From Brachypterus glaber (taxonomy: Eukaryota; Arthropoda; Insecta; Coleoptera; Kateretidae), in contig OY294044.1 of NCBI GenBank assembly GCA_958510825.1, positions 84,428,895-84,492,894 of the forward strand: DNA of 64,000 nucleotides, read 5' to 3'. Shown in pieces: positions 43,583-53,160 of this stretch (positions are counted from its first letter, which is position 1; each line of letters starts with the position of its first letter). The notes below the pieces were generated by a model that did not search any database, was not told the DNA's origin, and was given only the letters and a program-made list of their open reading frames with translations. The translations under genes and the position numbers were made by a program.

Positions 43583-44308
43583 CATGTAAAGTAACTCATT
43601 AAAATTAGATTTGAAATTTTTTGATTTTTTATTTATTTCTGTCATTAGTTTTTAGGGTTCCGTGCCTTAAAAAATAAAAAACGACCTTATATGATGGCTT
43701 GATTGAAATCAATCAATTGTCCATTAACTTGTTCAGATTAGGAAAATTATGAATATTTATATACTTCTAGAGATATATGTATACTGCAGCCCGAAGCTGC
43801 AGTATGTCAAATTGGCACTGAAGATGAGTACGGGTCGTTACTCCGAAAAGTCACCTACTATGTCATGTTTTAAGTTGGTATTATCGGTCACTCCAGCCAG
43901 CGGCAGCTTTTGACGTCTACTGTTGTCAACAATACAATTAATCTACTTTCAAAAAGGAGGAGGTTATCAATTCGACGTGTGACTTTGTTTTTTTTTATTT
44001 TATTACAAGAATAATTACATATAACTGTACTGTATTACACTGAACGTTTTCAAGCAAAATAACATTACCCATGGTAGTTTTAAATATAAACTGCACCATC
44101 TTGAACTTCCCTACCATTTTTAAATGGGCAGCTATTCTTGTTCTAATATTTAAGTTTAAATGGTTTGGTCACATTAAATTCTACTAAATATATTTTTATA
44201 AAATACATTGTATTTGTTTATAAATTTCTAATGACATTGGTACATTTTTTGACATTTACATACTAGAATTACGTTACAACTGATTTGGTTAAATGATCTT
44301 TTAGAATC
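43583..44308. other. AT-rich DNA before the LTR element
   Basis: 'tttagggttccgtgcct' at 43653 is a common dispersed arthropod repeat phrase. A small hairpin at 43783-43808 (ATACTGCAG...CTGCAGTAT) was noted. No gene. Confidence 0.4.
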
Positions 44309-44441
44309 TTCAACATCATCAAGGTAGCTACCACTCATCGAGGGTCACACATCAAAAACCGTAAGTACATAGATTCCTTATTTCCCTAACTTCATAAACA
44401 TTTTGGAACGCAGTCCATTCGTAATTGTTAATGTTCAAACA
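44309..44441 (+). repeat. Partial 5' LTR (133 bp)
   Basis: Identical by eye to 50429-50561, from TTCAACATCATC to TGTTCAAACA. The first ~308 bp of the LTR present at the 3' end are missing here, so the usual LTR start and most of U3 are gone. Without them the copy probably lacks its own promoter. Confidence 0.9.
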
Positions 44442-44446
44442 TTAAA

Positions 44447-44464
44447 TGGTCCTTCGAGCCGGAT
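44447..44464 (+). promoter_or_regulatory. Primer-binding site (tRNA-Tyr)
   Basis: TGGTCCTTCGAGCCGGAT begins 5 bases after the LTR end. It is complementary to the CCA end, acceptor strand and T-stem of insect tRNA-Tyr, as I recall that tRNA's 3' end (...CCGGCTCGAAGGA plus CCA). Confidence 0.8.
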
Positions 44465-44888
44465 CTTACGGCCCTAATTTCGTTTTCGTAAATTTTGAAA
44501 AACTTTGAATTTTCAACTTTTAAAAATTTTGGTACTTTAGCGCGTAAACCCTCGATACGGTTCCACATACGAAATCGTACAAATCACGTGGTTTATCGCG
44601 ATAAGTAACGCGTTTTTTTGTATTGGGCAAAAAACGTGTAAATTTAATTTGGGTATAATTTTGCACTTTATTGGAGTATTTTCTATCTCGTTCTTTTCAG
44701 TATTATTGAAAAGAGAAAATTTTGAATTTATTTCATAAAATCAGTTCGTTGACTTATTATAAAAAAGTCAATTTATTTGTTTTGATTTATTTTAGGTTCT
44801 TGACCTATCTCAATTTAAACATTTGTATTCCACTCCTCGTTCGCTTAAGGACTAATCCTTCTAGATATTTTAAGTTATCTTTCTCAAG

Positions 44889-45629
44889 ATGACGGACGGT
44901 GCTGACGCTGCTACAGTTGCTCTTTTAGACGCCTATACTGCCAAGCGTAGGGGTTCATCAAGTCGTTTGGAATCGCTATACGCGGTTGCAAAGAACGCTA
45001 AAGCAGATAAAAAAATATCTAGATTCGTTTAGATTCCGATATGAAAAAATTGAGTACTATATGCAAGACTTTGAAAAGTACCATGAATTGATACTTAATC
45101 TTGTAAATAGCGCCCAAAAAGTCGAAGAGCTTAACAAATCGTTTTCTAAATTCGAGGAAACATATTTCGAAACTAAATTAATTTACAATAAATTATTTCC
45201 TAAGGTCGAAAAGTCGGAACCTAATGTAAAACAAAATGTACAACTACCAAAAATAGAGTTAAAACATTTCGATGGTAGAGTACAAGATTGGGTACCTTAT
45301 TGGGACCTATTTTCTTCTTTAATTGATAAAAATGACGCACTCTCATCTGTGGAAAAACTGACGTACTTAATTTCAACATTGAGTAAAGAACCGTATTCTC
45401 TAATAAAACAACTCAGTTTGACTGATACTAGCTACGATATAGCAAAAGAAATTCTTAAATCTCGGTATGCTAATTCGCGTCGTTTAGCTAGTATTCATGT
45501 AAATGAAATATTGTTTTGTCAGTCATTAAACATAGAATCCGCGTCGGGTATTCGTAAAATTTTAGATACTTTTTCGGAAAATCTTTAAAATTTAACACAG
45601 ATGGCTGGGATTTTTTACTGTTCACAATT
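44889..45629 (+). pseudogene. gag region of the BEL/Pao element, two frame breaks
   Basis: An ATG at 44889 opens a frame with a BEL-like N-terminus that stops at about 45030. The homologous continuation is in another frame (44986-45588, 200 codons, DUF1759-type gag with 'LPKIELKHFDGRVQDWVPYW'). A second shift near 45580-45590 leads into the pol frame. The breaks lie at A-rich runs and look like decay rather than programmed shifting, because BEL elements normally have one continuous gag-pol frame. Gag would form the particle that packages element RNA. Confidence 0.8.
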
Positions 45630-48600
45630 TTGTTGCAAAAATTAGATAACAATACTCGCACTCAATTTGAGAAAAAATATAGTGACGTAGAAATGCCCAC
45701 TTACGGCAATTTAACTGATTTTCTTACCGGGCAAGCTAAAGCTTTAGAGTCAGTTAAAATTTACGCTACTGAAAATAAATCGTCTCGTAATACTAATAAT
45801 AATATGCAAAAAACAAATTTTCGTATAAATAATTCGTCGCTTGAAAAATCAACATTTCTTACTAGTGAACAACGTAACGTTGAAAAATGTTCTATATGTA
45901 ATTCACAACACTCCATTTCTGAGTGTTTTCAGTTTTTATCTAAGCCCCCTAAGGAAAGATATGAACTCGTAAAATTACATAGACTTTGTATTAAGTGTCT
46001 CCGCGGTTCTCATAGTGTCCGAAATTGTACCGCCCGCGCGAATTGCTCGCGGTGCAGGGGAAGGCACTCTACGTTTTTACATTTCGACAGCGGCGATCAG
46101 TCGCCTGCGGGCCTTGCAATTAATACAGGTAACTGTCAGCGTTCTACGGCGTCGCCTAACAGTGGCGTTCCTAGTACTTCGAGAGTTGAATTTTCGAATG
46201 AAATTCAACAAAATAAAAATGCAAATGAGACTTCACTCGCAATTTATACTAATTATACAGTTTTATTGTCAACTGTTCTTATTAGGATTCTTGATTCTAG
46301 GGGTAATTATCAAACAATCAGGGCCATTTTAGATACTGCTAGCACTTCGTGTATTATTACTCAAAAGTGCTGCCTTCGCCTAGGATTAAAACGTACTCAT
46401 TGCGCTAATCAAATTTTCGGTATTAGTCAGTCTCAAGCTATAATGCCTAAAGGAAAAACCACTTGTATTATAGTTCCTAAAATGAGTGAACATCCTAGAT
46501 TTGTAGTCGATGCAATCGTATTACCTCGTATATCGTCTGATATGCCGTCGAGGCATTTTTCGTATAAACAATGGTCGAATATTTCTAATTTAAATTTGGC
46601 TGATCCTAGTTTTAATATGCCAGGAGAAATCGATATGCTGTTGGGTGCCGAAATTTATAGTCAAATTGTAAAGTCGGATCATATAATCGGTGGTCCAGGA
46701 CAGCCCACAGCTATTGATACTGCCTTTGGGTGGGTGATCATGGGAAGAATAAATTTTCCATCCAGTGATGAGCACACATTTCTAATTAATTCGGAATCAT
46801 CATTAGAGGCATCCCTCAAAAAATTTTGGGAATTAGAAAATGTACCGGAAATTAAGCAAAAATCGCCGGACGATATAAAATGTGAAAACTTATATAAAAA
46901 TTCGGTTTTTCGAAATACTACTGGTAGCTATACAGTGGCGCTACCGTTTAAGGAATCGGAAAATTTAAATTTCGTCGGTATTCGCGAAATAGCCTATCGT
47001 CGTTTAATTTCGCTTGAACGTAGGCTTTCGCGAGATAAAGACTTAAGAATTTCGTACAATAAGTTTATGCAGGAATATTTAGATAACGCCTATATGTCCG
47101 AAGTCACACCTGACATAACTGATCATAGCCAATCATATTATTTATGTCATTTTTGCGTTTTGCGACCTGATGCACCCAGTACAAAAATTAGAATTGTAAT
47201 GGATGCCGCTGCTAAAGATTTAGAAGGCAAATCGCTTAATGATTGCTTGCATTCGGGTCCTAAATTGCAACAAGATTTAGTGGCTATGTTGATGTGTTTC
47301 AGATTGTATCCTATAATTTTTACTGCAGACATAAAGCAAATGTTTCTTAGAATTGAACTGCATAATCCTCATAGAAAGTTTCAAAAATTATTATGGCGGT
47401 TTGATCCATCAGGTCCCGTTAAAGAATATATTTTGAATCGTGTTATTTTCGGATTAAACTCCTCGCCGTGGTTAGCTCTCAGAACACTTTTACAACTAGC
47501 TAAAGATGAAAAAATTAGGTATCCTTTGGCTGCCAAAATAATAGAAAACAATACATACGTCGATGATTTTTTAGCTGGTTTTTATTCGGTTCCTGAGGCT
47601 TTAAAAGCTCAATCGGAGCTTATCGCGATGCTAGATAGCGGCGGGTTTGAGGTGCATAAATGGAGCAGCAATTGTCAAGATGTTATCGACAATGTTGCTG
47701 CTAGTGACCCACATAAGTGTCTAAATTTCGATAAAAATGAACCTATTAAAATTCTAGGTATGCAATATAACTTATCAGTCGATCAATTTTTCTATAAATG
47801 TACGCCAATGAGTGATATTTGCACTAAGCGTACTATTCTTTCGGATTTAAGTAAATATTATGACCCTTTAGGTTTTATTTCGCCAGTTACAATTTGGGCT
47901 AAACAAATTATGCAATACTTATGGTCTTTAGGGCTTGAATGGGATGCCACCCCACCTAAAGACGTCGTTGAAAAATGGTCACAATTTAAATCGGACTTGA
48001 TAAATATTTCGCAACTTCTTATTCCTAGATTTTTAAGTTTAAATAAAAATGATATTGTAGAAATACACGGCTTCGCAGATTCTAGTCAGAAGTCTTATTG
48101 TGCCGTTATATATTTTCGAAAATGTGAAACAGAAGATACGTTTAGCACGTCACTGATTTGTGCAAAAACTAAAGTCGCGCCACTCCAGACAATATCGCTC
48201 GCACGTCTTGAGTTGTGTGCCGCTCTTTTGCTTTCTAAATTAATGACATTCGTTATCGATATATACAAGGATAAAATTTCATTTTCAAAAATGTATGCTT
48301 GGTCAGATAGTACTGTAGCATTATCGTGGATACGCACAATACCTTGTAAATTAAATACATTCGTCGCTAATCGTGTTTCAGTTATTCAGGATCGTATCGC
48401 GCCGGAAAATTGGCATCATATTCGGACTAATTTAAATAGCGCCGATTTTGGGACACGCGGTATGTTTCCTTCAGAATTAATTTCTTGTTCGCAGTGGTGG
48501 AATGGTCCAGAATTTCTTAAAATGCCGAAAGACCAATGGCCCATTTCTAATGTAAAAATCGGCCCTGCTACTGAAGAAATTAAAAAAGTAGTTTTATTGT

Positions 48601-50066
48601 CAAATACAAACGAAACTAATGTGTTAGATTCTATTTTAGAAAACTTTTCGTCGCTTTCTAAAATCGTTGGAATCGTTTTTTATATTCGTAAATTTATAAA
48701 TAATACAAGATATCCTAATAATAAAATTTTAAGGAAAATTAATTCGTTTGAATTCCATAATTCGTTATTGTTGCTAGTTAAACATGTTCAGCGTGAAAAT
48801 TTCGCCGAAGAAATAGCAAATATTGAAAATAAAATTCCGTGTTCAAAACAAATTCGAAAACTTTGTCCCTTTGTAAAGGACGGTATTTTACGCGTGGGCG
48901 GGCGTTTAGTTCATTCTAATTTAAATTTTGAGTCTAAACATCCTGTACTTTTACCGCAAAAACATCGTTTAACTTTTTTATTGATTGGATATTATCATTT
49001 AAAATATTTACATCCTGGAATTCAAACACTTCAGTGTCTAATTAGACAAAAATTTTGGATTTTAGCTTCTAAGAGGGTTATCAGAAGTTATGTATCGAAA
49101 TGTATAAAATGTTTTCGCGTAGATCCAAAAACTATTCAACCTATTATGGGTAACCTTCCCGATTTTCGCGTAAACACGATTAAAAGTTTTAAAATTGTAG
49201 GTTGCGATTTAGGAGGGCCATATTTTATATCTCTCGGTAGATTTCGTGGATCAAAAACGCAAAAGGCATATATTTGTGTGTTTGTTTGTGCAGCTACTAA
49301 AGCTTTGCACATTGAACTCGTTTCGGACCTTACTAGTGAGGCGTTTTTGGCTGCTTTACGCCGTTTTGTAGGGCGTAGAGGCCCTGTTAGTAGGATTTTT
49401 TCTGATAACGGAACAAATTTCGTCGGCGCTGCTCGGCAGCTTAAAGAAATTATGCAAAATTCCGCGGAAAAAATGCATATTCGGTGGGATTTTAATGTAC
49501 CTAGTGCTAGCCATACCGGTGGTTTATTCGAAAGCGCTATTAAACAAGTAAAAGCTCACTTAAAAAGAGTAATTGGGGATCAAATTTTGTCTTACGAGGA
49601 GTTAAATACTTTGTTAATACAAATCGAGGCGGTTTTAAATTCGCGCCCTTTATGTCCCTTAAGTAGTGATCCAAACGATTTGGAACCCTTAACTCCAGCG
49701 CATTTTTTAGTTATGGAACCGTTAAATGCTGTTCCAGATGATGATTTATCGCATTTAAAGTTGAATCGCTTGTCGAGATGGCAACTGATTCAGCGCATGT
49801 CTTCTGATTTTTGGAAGAGATATCAAATGGAGTATCTTAATACTTTACAGCAGCGTAATAAGTGGAATACAGATTCGCCTATTAATTTAGAAATTGGTTC
49901 TCTAGTTGTTATAAAGAACGAGATACTTCCTCCTTTAAAGTGGTCGCTTGGTCGCGTCACTAATGTTTTTCCCGGCAAAGATGGGGTTATTCGTTTTGCT
50001 GAAGTTCGTACAAAAAATGGTACGCTAAAGCGACCTTTAGTAAAGCTTTGTCCTTTGCCAAATTAG
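45630..50066 (+). CDS. BEL/Pao gag-end/pol polyprotein: protease, RT, RNase H, integrase
   Basis: 1478 codons without a stop. In order: Cys/His knuckles (CSIC...C near residue 87, CIKC...C 121, CSRC...H 138); aspartic protease of family A17 with D235 in LDTAS and 'EIDMLLGAEIY' further on; reverse transcriptase with motif A Asp 567 (FTADIKQMF), 'FGLNSSPWLA' as motif B and YVDD at 643-646; RNase H beginning at FADSS (D817) with 'LELCAALL' and 'WSDSTVALSW'; integrase with an HHCC-type zinc region (HP...C-IKC), then D1193, D1259 (FSDNGTNF) and E1301; and the DUF5641 C-terminal domain ('WSLGRV', 'VKLCPLP'). The start given is the first start-like codon; the frame is open from about 45585 and really continues from gag. 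All catalytic residues are present. Confidence 0.95.
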   Translation: MLQKLDNNTRTQFEKKYSDVEMPTYGNLTDFLTGQAKALESVKIYATENKSSRNTNNNMQKTNFRINNSSLEKSTFLTSEQRNVEKCSICNSQHSISECFQFLSKPPKERYELVKLHRLCIKCLRGSHSVRNCTARANCSRCRGRHSTFLHFDSGDQSPAGLAINTGNCQRSTASPNSGVPSTSRVEFSNEIQQNKNANETSLAIYTNYTVLLSTVLIRILDSRGNYQTIRAILDTASTSCIITQKCCLRLGLKRTHCANQIFGISQSQAIMPKGKTTCIIVPKMSEHPRFVVDAIVLPRISSDMPSRHFSYKQWSNISNLNLADPSFNMPGEIDMLLGAEIYSQIVKSDHIIGGPGQPTAIDTAFGWVIMGRINFPSSDEHTFLINSESSLEASLKKFWELENVPEIKQKSPDDIKCENLYKNSVFRNTTGSYTVALPFKESENLNFVGIREIAYRRLISLERRLSRDKDLRISYNKFMQEYLDNAYMSEVTPDITDHSQSYYLCHFCVLRPDAPSTKIRIVMDAAAKDLEGKSLNDCLHSGPKLQQDLVAMLMCFRLYPIIFTADIKQMFLRIELHNPHRKFQKLLWRFDPSGPVKEYILNRVIFGLNSSPWLALRTLLQLAKDEKIRYPLAAKIIENNTYVDDFLAGFYSVPEALKAQSELIAMLDSGGFEVHKWSSNCQDVIDNVAASDPHKCLNFDKNEPIKILGMQYNLSVDQFFYKCTPMSDICTKRTILSDLSKYYDPLGFISPVTIWAKQIMQYLWSLGLEWDATPPKDVVEKWSQFKSDLINISQLLIPRFLSLNKNDIVEIHGFADSSQKSYCAVIYFRKCETEDTFSTSLICAKTKVAPLQTISLARLELCAALLLSKLMTFVIDIYKDKISFSKMYAWSDSTVALSWIRTIPCKLNTFVANRVSVIQDRIAPENWHHIRTNLNSADFGTRGMFPSELISCSQWWNGPEFLKMPKDQWPISNVKIGPATEEIKKVVLLSNTNETNVLDSILENFSSLSKIVGIVFYIRKFINNTRYPNNKILRKINSFEFHNSLLLLVKHVQRENFAEEIANIENKIPCSKQIRKLCPFVKDGILRVGGRLVHSNLNFESKHPVLLPQKHRLTFLLIGYYHLKYLHPGIQTLQCLIRQKFWILASKRVIRSYVSKCIKCFRVDPKTIQPIMGNLPDFRVNTIKSFKIVGCDLGGPYFISLGRFRGSKTQKAYICVFVCAATKALHIELVSDLTSEAFLAALRRFVGRRGPVSRIFSDNGTNFVGAARQLKEIMQNSAEKMHIRWDFNVPSASHTGGLFESAIKQVKAHLKRVIGDQILSYEELNTLLIQIEAVLNSRPLCPLSSDPNDLEPLTPAHFLVMEPLNAVPDDDLSHLKLNRLSRWQLIQRMSSDFWKRYQMEYLNTLQQRNKWNTDSPINLEIGSLVVIKNEILPPLKWSLGRVTNVFPGKDGVIRFAEVRTKNGTLKRPLVKLCPLPN

Positions 50067-50108
50067 TTTATTTAGTTTTATAAAAACACTCGTTCCCGAG
50101 TTATTTTA

Positions 50109-50120
50109 TAGCGGCGGGAA
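50109..50120 (+). promoter_or_regulatory. Polypurine tract of the LTR element
   Basis: AGCGGCGGGAA directly before the LTR start TGTTAAG. Position and composition fit the plus-strand priming site; it is short for a polypurine tract. Confidence 0.6.
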
Positions 50121-50561
50121 TGTTAAGAATTCGCTTATTTTTTATTTCGTTATTTTAGTTTTAGTAATTAATATTTTGTATTTCGCGGTAGCGCAAATAA
50201 CTGTCGCGAAAGTAGTTTAGTTTTAAATTTTAATATCATTAGGTTGGTAGCATTGTTCTCGTAGAATTTGAATCGTTCGTTTCGCTCGTATCGGAGTTAT
50301 CTCGACTTGTACCAGTGCGTTACAAATTTCGGTTAAAGTTAACTTCAGGCTAAATCTATGCCTTATTTCGTGTCGTTGTGTAAAGAAAAAACCTAACATC
50401 CTAAACCTATCCGCATCTATGTGCTGAATTCAACATCATCAAGGTAGCTACCACTCATCGAGGGTCACACATCAAAAACCGTAAGTACATAGATTCCTTA
50501 TTTCCCTAACTTCATAAACATTTTGGAACGCAGTCCATTCGTAATTGTTAATGTTCAAACA
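50121..50561 (+). repeat. 3' LTR (441 bp)
   Basis: Begins TGTTAAGAATTCGC and ends TGTTCAAACA, giving the TG...CA rule. The last 133 bp equal the 5' LTR remnant. CG-containing motifs (GCGGTAGCGC, TCGCGAAAG) set it apart from flanking DNA. Confidence 0.85.
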
Positions 50562-52214
50562 GCCCTACTGTAGATAGATGGAATAAATCAGGAATAAATA
50601 AAATGAATAAACGTTTCTATTTTGACAAAAGAATATCTATAGCAAATGGTGATTGTTATAACAGTTTTCTCAATGTAATTCTCACTTAACATGTGCTCGT
50701 GCCTATTTTATCATAAAATATACATTTTCATACTGACACAAATAATGAATACAAATTGCTGAATATCAACATTTGATATATTTTCGTAAGAAAAGAATTT
50801 TCAATAAGGGCATAAATGTGGGTAATGATGTGGCAAGCGTGGCAAGGTACAGTATAGTCGGAGAGCTGGTGCACATTATCATTTCATTATTTTCTCCCGG
50901 CTGTATTTTATATACATTTAAATTAAGATATTTTCAAATAGCCGGGTTCTGCATCATTTGGGTTCTAAAACCTTTAAAAGCTGTTGATATACCCTAAAAA
51001 TATATTTTTAACTTTCCGAGTTATGTACTATTAAGCTATTTTAAACAATATAGACAAAATATTTGGGACCATGGTGTAAAAACTGTATTTAAAAAGTGTC
51101 TTGCTTAAATTTTTAAAGAAATGAGTATTTGTGAAAGGGTGTTTTAATTAAATGAAAATTTTTAGAATTGACATATGTCAAATAAACTTCTCAAATATAA
51201 CTATAACTGTGAAAATAGCCCAATCCGAATGTAAAAAAGTTTTTAACTTAAAAAGTAGTAGAACTCATTTCACTACCTTTTTGGGACTTCTAGCATCCAA
51301 AGGAACTCGATTCAGAACCTCGTGTTTTTAAAATAGCTTAGTTTAAATGTACTTTAAGGCTTGTATTATGTTGTATAAAAAACAGCCAGGAGAAAATAAT
51401 GAAAATAATGAAATAAAAATGGTCATCAGCTCTAGTATCACATTAGCATAAATTTATAAAGGAACAGTATTTTTTTACGAATAATTTGCCAATATTTTAT
51501 TACAGATACTTTATATTTAGGTTTTTAAGCAGTGGGGTTTAAGTTTAAACTTTTAATAAAGATATCGATTATACTTCACTTATACCTACGTCGAAAGGTT
51601 TTGGATTTGTTTATGTTTTGAAAAACAAAGACCAGATATGTTTTTTTTTTCAGTTTATTCAACATGTCAAATTTTGGTCCGTCATTTTTTTTTTAATTTT
51701 TCTCAGACAAAAGAAGGTTAGATAGACTAGTAATCCCTACACTAGTAACCAGAGTTTGTTTAGGTCCAACATAGCTTGTGTGCTACATAAAATTTCCATG
51801 AGTGGGAGTGAAGTAAAACAAAGATATGTATTATTGTTTGTAGTGAGAAGAGAATATTTTATTTTTGTGAGTTGAATTGAGATGAGTCATAATTTATGAT
51901 GAACCCACATTTCTCTCTCACAGCAACAGTTTATCCTCTTTCTTTCGTCTAAAGAAATTTCAATATAACATAAAAATAAACAGTTTTAAGTAGATAATGC
52001 ATTTTAAATTGGTTATTAATAATAACTAATTATCTACAAGTATAAATAATTAAAAAAAAAAAAAAAACCTGCAAACTTATCGAAAACGGTTGATTTGTAG
52101 TGATGTCGAAAATCTATCACTAATTTAGCGAAGTGGTATATAATTCCGTTATAGCCGAACAGAGATTATAACTTTTATTATAACTTACTCAGTTAGGTTG
52201 GCCATACAATCTTC

Positions 52215-52215
<1 letters not shown>
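50562..52215. other. AT-rich DNA, no gene recognised
   Basis: 52064-52100 carries 'acctgcaaacttatcgaaaacggtt', the same phrase as in the array units at 54248 and 55396, so a fragment of that family is present here. Otherwise nothing was seen. Confidence 0.45.
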
Positions 52216-52247
<32 letters not shown>

Positions 52248-52500
52248 GGTCTTTATTGAGCAATATAATATTAAATGTTTACAAAAATTTCGTGCAGGGC
52301 GAGATTTAGTTCGCACACTCACAGGCGAGTTTTTAAAATAATTAATTATTATTTTTGTGTGCCTGTAAGGGAGCGTCTATTCTTACATCTAACCCTCTAT
52401 CGTATTTAAAGTATACCCGAGCGGAGAATATACTTAACCACTTATCACTTTATTCGGGAGCGGGTATTCTAGGAGACGGCGCTTTGGAAACAGATAAAAC
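52216..52500 (-). mobile_element. 3' end of an unclassified retroposon with TTA tail
   Basis: On the minus strand, CG-containing sequence (52500 to 52250) runs to CAATAAAGACC and then a (TTA)n tail (52216-52246). An AATAAA signal followed by a simple-repeat tail is the layout of a non-LTR 3' UTR. No protein is left, so the family cannot be named. Confidence 0.5.
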
Positions 52501-53160
52501 GATTTCTTCTTAACTTAAGAATAATATTTTAAATAAATGTGAATACATTCTTCAAGAACATGAAAGATCAATTCTTACTTCTAATACCTACTTCTAGGCA
52601 AAGCCCCTAAATTCTATTTTTGATCTTATATTAGTTTTCCATTAAATACTTCTAAATTAAAACATTCTATGTTTGAAATCCCAACTATTCACAATCATTT
52701 TCAAATCCCAATTTATTGTCCACATTTTTCTTAGTGTATATTAAAACTGGTTCCTATAAGTCATTTAAATAAGTTTACAGAATATTTTCAAAGTTAATTA
52801 ATATTCGTCAAAATTTCTTTCAGTGTAAGTTTAAAAACTATTTTTAATTCAAGAATAATTCTCAAAAATTAATTCTCACAGAAACTACATTTTCACTTTT
52901 GAAATTGACATAGAGATACTCTAAGTAAAACTGAATAAATATGAATTTTTTCATGAGTTTATATACCTCATAGGAAGGTCAATTGTTAAATTCTTTTGAC
53001 GGCTTTTAGCACAAAATATCTACAAAAGTACCGCGCATATTTAATTACCCCGACAAAAGAGTATCAGTCTCATCAATTTGCAAGCTAATTGCTATTTCTG
53101 ACATCTGAAACGATCATTTTGACCATAAATTAAATTTATATAAACAATTAGGACTATTAT
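52501..53160. other. AT-rich spacer
   Basis: No gene or element end recognised. Confidence 0.4.

Larger units (their letters stand above)
44309..50561 (+). mobile_element. BEL/Pao LTR retrotransposon
   Basis: Order: partial 5' LTR, tRNA-Tyr primer site, broken gag, intact protease-RT-RNase H-integrase frame, purine-rich tract, full 3' LTR. The A17-type protease, the 'FADSS' RNase H start and the C-terminal domain after the integrase are those of BEL/Pao. Codon use has a bias for TCG and CGT unlike the surrounding A/T-rich DNA. No target duplication is visible, consistent with loss of the left edge. Confidence 0.95.

Noticed and set aside
50773..50997. 74-codon frame after the LTR element as an env or accessory gene
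   Set aside because: It lies outside the 3' LTR, has no signal peptide or fusion-like features, and shows random composition.
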